From Ktedonobacterales bacterium (lineage in GTDB: Bacteria > Chloroflexota > Ktedonobacteria > Ktedonobacterales > JADMIN01), in the NCBI GenBank assembly GCA_025935195.1, contig JAICVS010000021.1:1-41206 (forward strand): DNA of 41,206 nucleotides, read 5' to 3'. Each line of letters opens with the position of its first letter. Position 1 is the first letter of the stretch. Under the pieces are notes generated by a model. The model did no database searches and had not been told where the DNA came from. It worked only from the letters and a program-made list of their open reading frames with translations. Made by a program: the position numbers and the translations under genes. Of the stretch, positions 16,181 through 23,438 are shown piece by piece.

Positions 16181-17356
16181 TCACGAGGCCGCCGTTACGC
16201 CGATAGCCGCCTCCAGCCGGCGCACCGCCTCGTCCAGCTGCGCGTCGGGGACGGTCAGCGAGACACGCACGTAGCCCTCGCCGCGCGCGCCGAAGTTCGT
16301 ACCAGGGGTGACGGCGATGCCGGTGCGGTCGAGTAGGTCCAGCGCGAAGGCGGCGGCGGTCTGCCCGGCGGGGATGCGCGGCCAGAGGTAGAGGCCGGCC
16401 CGCGGCGTCTCCACCTCCAGCCCCATGCTGTTGAACGCCGCAATCAGGCGGTCGCGCCGGCGCTGGTAGATGGCGTTGCGCGCGTCAATCCAGGCTTCGG
16501 GCAGGGCGAGCGCGCGCATCGCGGCGACCTGGAGCGGGCGGAAGATGCCCGTGTCAATGTTGCTCTTGAGCCGTGTCATGCCCTCGACGATGGTCGCGTT
16601 ACCGGCGAGGAAGCCGACGCGGAAGCCCGCCATGTTGTACGCCTTCGAGAGCGAGTGGAACTCGACGGCCACCTCACGCGCGCCGGCCGTCTCTAAGATG
16701 CTCGGCGGCCGGTAGCCGTCGAAGCGCACCTCGGCGTAGGCCATATCGTGAACGAGCAGGATGTCATGCTCACGCGCGAAGCGCACCGCCTCCGCGAAGA
16801 ACTCCAGTGGCGCGGCGGCTCCCGTCGGGTTGTTGGGGTAGTTGAGCCAGAGCGTGCGCGCCCGCGCGGCGACTTCATCAGGGATGGCGGTGAGGTCGGG
16901 CAGCCAGCCGCGTGCCGGATCGAGCGGCACGTCCTCATTGACGCCTCCGGCCAGCGCGACGGCCGTGGGGTAGACGGGATATTGCGGGTCGGGCATCAGC
17001 GCGACGTCGCCCGCATCCATGACGGCCAGCGGCAGGTGGGCCAGCCCTTCCTTCGAGCCGATCAGCGGCAGCACCTCGCGCGCGGGGTCCAGCGCGACGC
17101 CGAAGCGGCGGGCGAACCAGGTCGCGATGGCGGCGCGGAACTCTGGCATGCCGGCGTACTCCGGGTAGCGCTGGTTGACGGGGTCGCGCGCGGCCTCGTC
17201 CAGCGCATCCAGCACCTCAGGCGGCGTGGGCAGGTCGGGGTCGCCCATCGAGAGGCTGATCACGTCCACGCCCGCCGCGCGCTTGGCGGCGATCAGACGG
17301 GCATATTCGGCGAAATGATATGGTGGCAGGTTCTGGAGGCGCTGCGAAAGCTGCAC
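16181..17356 (-). CDS. Class I/II aminotransferase, LL-diaminopimelate aminotransferase-like
   Basis: A 391-residue PLP enzyme of fold type I. It has the GDPDLPTP substrate loop, NYPNNPTGA, and the PLP lysine in SLSKAYNMAGFRVGF, then the C-terminal Arg in YVRVSLT. The sequence around YPEYAGMPEFRAAIA and the overall length fit LL-diaminopimelate/alanine-type aminotransferases, which make LL-diaminopimelate for lysine and peptidoglycan synthesis. An aspartate or other amino acid aminotransferase cannot be excluded. The GTG at 17356 follows AGGAG by 7 nt and begins just before the conserved LPPYHF; the longer frame adds 16 residues without support. It diverges from moeA. Confidence 0.78.
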   Translation of the reverse strand: MQLSQRLQNLPPYHFAEYARLIAAKRAAGVDVISLSMGDPDLPTPPEVLDALDEAARDPVNQRYPEYAGMPEFRAAIATWFARRFGVALDPAREVLPLIGSKEGLAHLPLAVMDAGDVALMPDPQYPVYPTAVALAGGVNEDVPLDPARGWLPDLTAIPDEVAARARTLWLNYPNNPTGAAAPLEFFAEAVRFAREHDILLVHDMAYAEVRFDGYRPPSILETAGAREVAVEFHSLSKAYNMAGFRVGFLAGNATIVEGMTRLKSNIDTGIFRPLQVAAMRALALPEAWIDARNAIYQRRRDRLIAAFNSMGLEVETPRAGLYLWPRIPAGQTAAAFALDLLDRTGIAVTPGTNFGARGEGYVRVSLTVPDAQLDEAVRRLEAAIGVTAAS

Positions 17357-17558
17357 GGGGTTACTCCTGGCTTGCGGATATGCGAGCATCTGTCGCGCCA
17401 GCATACCGTGCCGGCGCCAACGTCATTCGCGGTCAAGGATAGCATATCAATGGCGGCGCATGCCGGACGTCGCGCGCTATACTGGCTGATGAGGGAGCGC
17501 GCGTGAGCGGATGCGTCGCGCCACAGACGATCCAGAGACGAGCGGAGGGAGGGCGATC

Positions 17559-18791
17559 ATGCTGACGGTCGAAGAGGCGCGCGCGCGCATCCTGGCGCGC
17601 ATTACGCCGCTAGATGGCGAGGACGTGCCGCTGACGGCGGCGCTGGGGCGCATCCTCGCGGCGGACGCCGTCTCCGGCGAGAATCTGCCCGCCTTCGCCA
17701 ACTCGGCGATGGATGGCTATGCCCTGCGCGCGGCGGATGCGCGCGGCGCCAGTGAGCAAGCGCCCGTACGCCTGCGGCTGGCCGGCGAGGTGCCGGCGGG
17801 GCGGGTCTACGAGGGTACGGTCGGCCCTGGCGAGGCGGTGCGCATTCTCACGGGGGCGCCGCTGCCGGATGGCGCCGACACGGTCTTGCAGCAGGAGCTG
17901 ACGGAGGTGGCCGACGACGGCTATGTGTCGCTGTTGGCGGAGGCGCCAGCGGGCAACAACGTGCGCCATCCGGGTGAAGACGTGCGCGTGGGCCAGCTGC
18001 TCGTGCCGAAGGGCGCCGAGGTGGGGCCGGCGGAGGTGGCGCTGCTGGCGGCGCTGGGTGTGCATCCGGTGCGGGTGACACGGCGGCCGCGCGTGGCGAT
18101 CCTTTCGACCGGCGACGAGCTGGCGCCGCTGGGCGAGACGCCGGGACCAGGGCAGATTCGCGAGAGCAATGGGCCGTATCTGGTGGCGGCGGTGACACGC
18201 GCGGGCGGCGAGCCATGGCCGCTGGGCATCGCGCGCGACCGCGCGGATGAACTGCGCGCGAAGCTGGAGCGCGCACGCGAAGCTGATCTGGTGTTGACGT
18301 CGGGCGGCGTCTCGGTCGGCGACTACGATCTCGTCAAGCAGATGCTCAATGAGCAGGGCGGCATCGAGTTCTGGCGCGTGCGCATGCGGCCGGGCAAGCC
18401 GGTGGCGTTCGGTGCACTCGGCACGACGCCTATTCTGGGCCTGCCGGGTAACCCCGTCTCGGCCGCCGTGACGTTCGAGCTGTTCGGACGGCCCGCCATC
18501 CGCACGCTGCTGGGCGCGAGCCAGGTGGAGCGGCCGCTGGTCGAGGTCGTACTGGAGGGGACGGACATCACGCGGGTGGACCGGCGGCAGTTCGTGCGCG
18601 CCTGGCTCGACTCACGGGCGGGGACGTTGGTGGCGCGCACGACGACCGGAGATCAGGGTTCGCACATCATCTCATCGCTGCGTGGCGCGACGGCTTTGCT
18701 CGTGATCGCGGAGGGCGAGGGCGTGGTGCGCGCGGGCGAGCGTGTGCCGGCGCTGCTGCTCAACGACGCGATGCCCTGGGGCCAGCCGTAA
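17559..18791 (+). CDS. moeA: Molybdopterin molybdenumtransferase MoeA
   Basis: A 410-residue MoeA, which inserts molybdate into adenylated molybdopterin. Recognisable segments are PAFANSAMDGYAL, ILTGAPLPDGADTV, VRHPGEDV, the MoCF-domain strand VAILSTGDEL with GQIRESNGPYL, TSGGVSVGDYD, and the PGKPVAFG and GLPGNPVSA loops. All four domains are present. The ATG at 17559 follows GGAGGGAGGG by 5 nt; a longer frame has no ribosome site. TATACT at 17478-17483 may be its -10. It implies molybdoenzymes elsewhere in the genome and may relate to the ThiF/MoeB-like gene at 2646. Confidence 0.93.
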   Translation: MLTVEEARARILARITPLDGEDVPLTAALGRILAADAVSGENLPAFANSAMDGYALRAADARGASEQAPVRLRLAGEVPAGRVYEGTVGPGEAVRILTGAPLPDGADTVLQQELTEVADDGYVSLLAEAPAGNNVRHPGEDVRVGQLLVPKGAEVGPAEVALLAALGVHPVRVTRRPRVAILSTGDELAPLGETPGPGQIRESNGPYLVAAVTRAGGEPWPLGIARDRADELRAKLERAREADLVLTSGGVSVGDYDLVKQMLNEQGGIEFWRVRMRPGKPVAFGALGTTPILGLPGNPVSAAVTFELFGRPAIRTLLGASQVERPLVEVVLEGTDITRVDRRQFVRAWLDSRAGTLVARTTTGDQGSHIISSLRGATALLVIAEGEGVVRAGERVPALLLNDAMPWGQP

Positions 18792-18803
18792 CATCGTGCT
18801 CTG

Positions 18804-18845
18804 TCTCCCCTCTCCTCGCAAGGAGAGGGGGTCGGGGGGTGAGGA
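18804..18845. repeat. Dispersed hairpin repeat, copy 2 (terminator-like)
   Basis: A perfect 10-bp stem (CCCCTCTCCT with AGGAGAGGGG, loop CGCA) is followed by GTCGGGGGGTGAGGA. Read on the minus strand this is TCCTCACCCCCCGAC followed by the stem, the same layout as copy 1. It lies between convergent moeA and the DUF4388 gene and probably ends both transcripts. Confidence 0.75.
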
Positions 18846-18860
18846 ACCCAGGCTAGCGCG

Positions 18861-19730
18861 TCACCCTGGCAATATGCCGGTTTGTGGGCCGCTGCTGGAG
18901 CCGACGACGACGAGCACGCGCGACGCGAGCAGCTCGGCGGCCAGCCGCAGAATCACATGCTCAGGCGCTTGCAGCCGCTGAATGACGGCTCCCAGCGGCA
19001 GGCGTCCATCCACCGCCGTGAGGAAGCGCCACTGGTCCTGCGTGAGCTGCACGGCGGCACCGGAGTCCGCGTCAATCTCGGCGAAATCGAGCACGGCGTC
19101 CAAGCCGACGACGGCGCGCGGGCGCGGTGTCTGGTATGGCGGCATGCCGTTGGCGCTCGGCGCGCCGTGCATGCCGCCCATGCCACTCATGCCGTTCGCG
19201 CCGCTCACGCTACCGACACCGTTGACGGGGGAGGCAGCGCCACCCGCTTTGGCGTAGCGCAAGGCCTGGGCGACGAGCGGGCCAACGGGCAGCGGCAGCG
19301 CGAGCCGCCCTTGCGGCGGCGGTGTGCCGTCCTCGAAGAAGAAGTCACCGTCCGGCCAGCCGAGCATGATGGTGAGCAGGTTCACCGCGTCGTCCACGGC
19401 GAAGGTGCGCAGGTCGTCATGATTGAGCAGATGGGCGCCGATCAGCGTGCGCACGATCTGCACATCCGGTACCTCGCCGGCCTCGGCGAAGGGGATGCCG
19501 ATGGCGGCCTCGAACGTCTCCGGCGTGATCAGGCCGACACGGGCAAGATGCTGTGCCAGCACCAGGCTGGAGCCGATGCGCTCGGCCAGCAGCCACTGGC
19601 CGGCGGAGAAATAGATGGCGGCGCGCAGCTTGCCCCGGCTCAACACCAGCGCGCCGGTGCGCTGCCCGCTCTCGATGACGCGCAGAATGTCCGGCAGCGC
19701 GAACTGGCGCAGGTTTCCCGACAGCGGCAT
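18861..19730 (-). CDS. DUF4388 domain protein
   Basis: A 289-residue protein starting with a DUF4388 (PATAN-like) domain: LSGNLRQFALPDILRVIESGQRTGALVLSRG, then a beta strand with YFSAGQW. About 60 residues in the middle are Gly/Met/Asn-rich low complexity, and the last 75 residues form a small alpha/beta region resembling the C-terminal part of other DUF4388 proteins. The domain is found beside receivers, GTPases and pilus regulators and is thought to mediate protein contacts. The ATG at 19730 follows GAGGGGG by 5 nt. It lies 89 nt after ridA on the same strand and has its own -10. Confidence 0.8.
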   Translation of the reverse strand: MPLSGNLRQFALPDILRVIESGQRTGALVLSRGKLRAAIYFSAGQWLLAERIGSSLVLAQHLARVGLITPETFEAAIGIPFAEAGEVPDVQIVRTLIGAHLLNHDDLRTFAVDDAVNLLTIMLGWPDGDFFFEDGTPPPQGRLALPLPVGPLVAQALRYAKAGGAASPVNGVGSVSGANGMSGMGGMHGAPSANGMPPYQTPRPRAVVGLDAVLDFAEIDADSGAAVQLTQDQWRFLTAVDGRLPLGAVIQRLQAPEHVILRLAAELLASRVLVVVGSSSGPQTGILPG

Positions 19731-19765
19731 CTGATCCCCCCTCGCCTGCTCACCCCACACCGTGC

Positions 19766-19771
19766 AGTATA
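19766..19771 (-). promoter_or_regulatory. Possible -10 element of the DUF4388 gene
   Basis: TATACT on the minus strand, 35 nt before the start codon. No good -35 is visible. Confidence 0.4.
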
Positions 19772-19819
19772 TCCCAGAGTCTCGCATTCGGCTAGCGGCA
19801 CGCGCTCAGGCACGCGCTC

Positions 19820-20209
19820 TTAGTGGGCGGCGCGAAGGGCGATGGCTTCCACTTCGACCCGGGCGCCGCGTGGCAGCTCGGCGACGGCAACGGTTGAGCG
19901 GGCGGGCGGCTCGACCGCGAAAAACTGGCTGTAAACCTCGTTCATGGCGGCGAAGTCAGACATTTTGGTGAGGAAGACGGTGGTCTTGACGATGTGGGCG
20001 AGCGAGCTGCCGGCAGCTTCGAGGACGGCGGAGAGATTCTCGATGGCCTGGCGTGTCTGGGCACGCACGTCGCCCGCGACGAGCTGGCCGGCGGCGGGAT
20101 CGAGGGCGATCTGGCCGGAGGCAAAGACCAGCCCTTCGGTAGCGATGGCCTGGCTGTAGGGGCCGATGGCGGCGGGTGCGCCGCTGGTCGCGATCTGGTC
20201 GCGTCGCAT
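19820..20209 (-). CDS. ridA: RidA family enamine/imine deaminase
   Basis: A 129-residue RidA/YjgF/YER057c/UK114 protein. It hydrolyses reactive 2-aminoacrylate and related imines released by PLP enzymes such as threonine dehydratase. Signature segments are AIGPYSQAI, FASGQIALDP, VKTTVFL and RSTVAVAELPRGARVEVEAIA, including the substrate-binding Arg and the Glu of the archetypal RidA group. Length is normal. The ATG follows GGAGGG by 9 nt. An extended -10 lies 70 nt upstream. Confidence 0.93.
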   Translation of the reverse strand: MRRDQIATSGAPAAIGPYSQAIATEGLVFASGQIALDPAAGQLVAGDVRAQTRQAIENLSAVLEAAGSSLAHIVKTTVFLTKMSDFAAMNEVYSQFFAVEPPARSTVAVAELPRGARVEVEAIALRAAH

Positions 20210-20278
20210 GATGTATGACCCTCCGTTGGATTACCTGCCTCAAGTGGCGCGGCAGTCATGCGTGTCGCGCCCATCACA

Positions 20279-20287
20279 CTTATATCA
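20279..20287 (-). promoter_or_regulatory. Extended -10 upstream of ridA
   Basis: Minus strand TGA-TATAAG, an extended -10 of form TGN plus hexamer, 70 nt before ridA. No -35 is evident, as is common for extended -10 promoters. Confidence 0.4.
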
Positions 20288-20533
20288 CGCAGATTGTCGG
20301 TCCGCGGGTGGAGCAGCGGTTGCGCGGGCAATCCCGCGGCTGAGAGGCGGCGGCTCACATGACACCGCATGCGGGGGGCGACCCTAACCGATACATGCGA
20401 CTTCATTCCTGAGTGGCGCCCTGTTCCAAGCGGCTGGATGCTGTGTCGCGTGTCTCAACGCATTCGTGACTGGCGAGTCCCTGAGTGTGACCGCCGCGTG
20501 ATCTCTCCGTGCCAACATTCATCATGAGCAAGT

Positions 20534-20572
20534 GTTTTTCCCGCTGGGTGTGAACAGCGGCAAGGGAAAAAC
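20534..20572 (+). promoter_or_regulatory. Hairpin upstream of a membrane-protein gene
   Basis: GTTTTTCCC (20534-20542) pairs perfectly with GGGAAAAAC (20564-20572), and inside it GCTG pairs with CAGC, leaving a 5-nt bulge. It ends 35 nt before the start codon at 20608 and could be a leader structure or an upstream terminator. The remaining part of the 398-nt gap from ridA shows only the ridA promoter. Confidence 0.5.
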
Positions 20573-20607
20573 CGTAGTGGGCCAGCTCGCCCGTAAAGGT
20601 GATTGCC

Positions 20608-20997
20608 ATGTTTACTTTTCGTAACAGTGTGGCCGTCGCGGTCTTCCTGTTCGGCTCCACGTTTCTCTGGATGACGCCGCTCTTTATCGGACCAACAGCC
20701 ACGGGCGCTCTCTGGACCGCTGCCCAGGTGCTGGGCTTCCTTGCGATCATCGGCTTCACTGTGGCCGCGTGGGGAATCTTCAAGGCGGCTAGCTGGTGGG
20801 AGCGGGTCGCCCTCGCCGCGGGGGTGGTCGGGGTTGCCGCTGTCATCCCCTACGCGATCGCAGCGCCAGCGACGGCCGCCGCTGGCGACTCGCTCTCCCT
20901 GGTCATCAACATCGCGCTCCACGTTCTCGGCTCCGCCGGGGTCATCGCAGCGCTGCTGATGCATCCAATCGAGCGATGGATCGAGGGACAGCTGTGA
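20608..20997 (+). CDS. Four-helix membrane protein of unknown function
   Basis: A 129-residue hydrophobic protein with segments near 8-30, 36-57, 66-88 and 97-118, short loops and a charged C-terminus (HPIERWIEGQL). I recognise no family. The ATG at 20608 follows AAGGTGA by about 6 nt; an in-frame GTG three codons earlier overlaps that ribosome site. It stands alone, divergent from ridA and convergent with the kinase gene. It looks slightly less GC-rich than its neighbours. Confidence 0.55.
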   Translation: MFTFRNSVAVAVFLFGSTFLWMTPLFIGPTATGALWTAAQVLGFLAIIGFTVAAWGIFKAASWWERVALAAGVVGVAAVIPYAIAAPATAAAGDSLSLVINIALHVLGSAGVIAALLMHPIERWIEGQL

Positions 20998-21159
20998 CCA
21001 AGAGGGGCCGGCGCTACTTTGCACGGCCTCTGGCGACCCTGCTGGGTGTCGCTGACAGCCTATGCGGGTAGCCATGATGCCTGTCTCCCAGACCTAAGCG
21101 TCCTCTCAAGCGCCGAAACTTCTAGCGCATGTGTCTAGCGCATATGAGGAACGGCGCAC

Positions 21160-22323
21160 CTAGACCATCATGTGGAGGAAGACGACCGCGGCCAGCAGGA
21201 CGACGGCGACCAGCATGGTAGCGATCAGGCGCAGACCGGGCGAGGCGTCGGGGTCCAACAGCAGCGCACCGATCTGGATCGCGTGCGGGCGCTCGGCCTG
21301 GAGCGCGGATGCGGCATCTGTCACCTCCAGTGGATCCGTCTCATCCACGCGCGCGTCCGCTGCGGCGTTGCCGTTCTCAGACAGTGGCGAGTCGAGCAGG
21401 AGGGTAGCCGCGTCGGCTGAGACATCGGCGGAGGTGTTGGTCGGCACGGCATCTGTGATGGTGGCGGCGCCGGCGATTACCTGGAAGACGGTCAGCTCGG
21501 CCAGCACGTGCGCGATGGTGTCGGCCATCGCGCGGGCCGAAGGATAGCGGCGCAGCGGGTCTTTGGCGAGCGCGCGCAGCACGAGGCGCTCGACGCCTGG
21601 CGGGATGGCCGGATTGCGCTTCCGCGGGGAGGGCGGTGGCGCGGAGGCATGGCGCATGGCGACGGCCACGGGGGTGCGGCCCGTGAAGAGCGAGACACCT
21701 GTGAGCATCTCATAGAGCACGACGCCCAGTGAGTAGAGGTCGGTCGCGGGGGTAAGCGGAAGGCCCTGCGCTTGCTCAGGTGAGACATAGTCGGCGGTGC
21801 CCATCACCATGCCGCCAGTGGTGCATTGCCGTGCGCCGGGAATCTGGACGATGCCGAAGTCGGCCAGCTTGGCCGTTCCCGACGAATCGAGCAGGATATT
21901 CTGGGGCTTGATGTCACGGTGGATGAAGCCCTGCGCGTGGGATTCTTCCAGCGCCAGGCAGATCTGCGCCGCGATGGCGAGCGCCTCCGGCACGGGCAGC
22001 GGGCTGTGCTGTTGCAGATAGTGCTTGAGATCAACGCCTTCCACCAGCTCCATGACGAGGTAGTAGCAGCCTTCGTCGGCGAAGAAGTCGTAGACCTCGA
22101 CGATATGCGGGCTGGCGAGCGCGGCAGCGGCGCGCGCCTCACGGCGGAAGCGCACGACGTCGCGCGCGTCGGCGCTGTCGAGCTCTTGCAGCGTCTTGAT
22201 GGCGACAGGCCGGCGCAAGCGATGATCCCAGCCACGGAAGACGGTCGCCATGCCGCCGCTTGCCAGGTGCGCGCTGAGTTCGTACCGGCCGCCGACCATC
22301 ACGCCTTCGAGAGCGGTCCACAT
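21160..22323 (-). CDS. Tail-anchored Ser/Thr protein kinase (PknB-like)
   Basis: A 387-residue Hanks-type kinase. The domain (about 14-270) has the glycine loop LASGGMATVF, Lys43 (VAIKTL), Glu62 of helix C, HRDIKPQN (Asp137), DFG (Asp155) and the GTADYVSPEQ activation end, so it should be active. A linker of about 90 residues rich in Ala/Asp/Thr leads to one membrane helix (about 364-384) that ends the protein, leaving only a few residues outside. It lacks PASTA or other sensor domains, so any signal must come from a partner. The ATG has GAGG about 10 nt upstream. Confidence 0.9.
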   Translation of the reverse strand: MWTALEGVMVGGRYELSAHLASGGMATVFRGWDHRLRRPVAIKTLQELDSADARDVVRFRREARAAAALASPHIVEVYDFFADEGCYYLVMELVEGVDLKHYLQQHSPLPVPEALAIAAQICLALEESHAQGFIHRDIKPQNILLDSSGTAKLADFGIVQIPGARQCTTGGMVMGTADYVSPEQAQGLPLTPATDLYSLGVVLYEMLTGVSLFTGRTPVAVAMRHASAPPPSPRKRNPAIPPGVERLVLRALAKDPLRRYPSARAMADTIAHVLAELTVFQVIAGAATITDAVPTNTSADVSADAATLLLDSPLSENGNAAADARVDETDPLEVTDAASALQAERPHAIQIGALLLDPDASPGLRLIATMLVAVVLLAAVVFLHMMV

Positions 22324-22596
22324 TCCCTGTTCGCCTCATGCTCTCCGAGTGGGATCACCACCACCTATCAGATGCCCCCATACGATGCGGCAGCTTCTTG
22401 GCAGCCACACATAGACGCAGTTCTGCCGTCCAATCATGCACAATGCGTGCCGGAAGCGGGGGTGAATCGGGTGAGTTTTGGGAGAGGACGGGGGGAGCGG
22501 ATCGGAGGGAGTGGCTGTGGTTGGATGGCGCGCGGCGGCGGGTGATAGAGTGACGGGCAAGCGTGGAACGCTGGCAGAGGTGAAACGGAGCGGGCT

Positions 22597-23145
22597 GTGG
22601 ACGCATCGGATACCGCGTTGGATGCCTGGTTCGAGCGCGAGGGGCTGATGCGCTACGCCGTGCGGGCGGATGAAGGCGGCGAGGTGATCGAGACCTGGCG
22701 GCCACCACTGCTCTGGCTAGGCGCTCGCGACGAGGATTTCGTACTGGTTCCCAACCCAGATCGGTTGGGCTATCCGGGCAAGCCGCTGCGCGAGATGACG
22801 ATGGAAGACTTCAACATCTTTCTGTATCGCTGGATCGAGGCGGCGGTACGAGCGGGAGCTGTGCGCTGCGCGTATTGCGGCCGGCGGATTCAGGACGGCG
22901 ACGATCTGCCGGACGCCGAGACCTGGGACGCGATCTTCATCGAGAAGGAGATCGTGGCCTGGATGGTGGTGCATTTCGATTGCAAAAAGCCGCTGCCAAA
23001 GAAGCTGAAAGGGCTGCACCCGTTCGAGCTGCATCCCGGCCCGCCGCCGCACTTTGACCTCTCCGGCCTGAGCGTGCGCGAGACACTGCCGGCGGAAGCG
23101 GTGGACGAGGACGCACCCGGTGTCAACGGGATGAAACAGAATTAA
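22597..23145 (+). CDS. Unknown protein with CxxC...HxxC motif
   Basis: A 182-residue soluble protein I do not recognise. A Cys-x-x-Cys (CAYCGRRI, about 93-96) followed by HFDC (about 127-130) could bind zinc. Upstream is a WxxxxLLWLGARDEDFVLVPNP stretch; the last 30 residues are Pro-rich then acidic. The start is GTG, 6 nt after GGAG. It is followed directly by the repeat array at 23146. The 273 nt upstream, shared with the divergent kinase gene, contain no clear promoter or RNA. Confidence 0.65.
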   Translation: MDASDTALDAWFEREGLMRYAVRADEGGEVIETWRPPLLWLGARDEDFVLVPNPDRLGYPGKPLREMTMEDFNIFLYRWIEAAVRAGAVRCAYCGRRIQDGDDLPDAETWDAIFIEKEIVAWMVVHFDCKKPLPKKLKGLHPFELHPGPPPHFDLSGLSVRETLPAEAVDEDAPGVNGMKQN

Positions 23146-23208
23146 CCACAGAGAACACGGAGGAACACGGAGGGACACGGAGGGACACGGAGGGACACGG
23201 AGGAGAGA
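23146..23208 (+). repeat. 10-nt tandem repeat array, forward arm
   Basis: About five to six copies of a 10-nt unit (AGGAACACGG, then AGGGACACGG three times) begin two nucleotides after a stop codon. The unit is complementary to that of the array at 23336-23416, so the two can pair over tens of bases. Similar ACACGGAGG arrays are known from diverse bacterial genomes. Confidence 0.85.
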
Positions 23209-23335
23209 TGGAGAGGATGAGAGGACAGCGTCTTAGCCGCCTTTCCGCTTCACGTGAAAGGGTGTCGTCGAGTGGGCAAGAAAGTAGATTTCGACCATAT
23301 CAGCGCGGCGGTGCTGGCATGTTGATACTCCACAT

Positions 23336-23416
23336 CTCCTCTCTGCCCTCTGTGTTCCTCTGTGTTCCTCTGTGTTCCTCTGTGTTCCTCTGTGTTCCTC
23401 CGTGTCCTCTGTGGTA
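23336..23416 (+). repeat. 10-nt tandem repeat array, inverted arm
   Basis: Five perfect copies of TGTGTTCCTC (23351-23400) with partial copies at both ends (CCTCTGCCC..., CGTGTCCTCTGTGG). It is the inverse complement of the array at 23146-23208; 127 nt of unique sequence lie between. The array ends about 20 nt before the PolX start codon, so it is probably in that gene's leader. Confidence 0.88.
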
Positions 23417-23438
23417 GTTCTCCTAGAAGGGGCGGGCT

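Noticed and set aside
20320..20400. Possible TPP riboswitch upstream of ridA (GGCTGAGAGG)
   Set aside because: Only the CTGAGA piece is present, on the strand opposite ridA; the second conserved half of the TPP element is missing.
23146..23416. CRISPR array
   Set aside because: Units are 10 nt and directly adjacent without spacers; no cas gene nearby.
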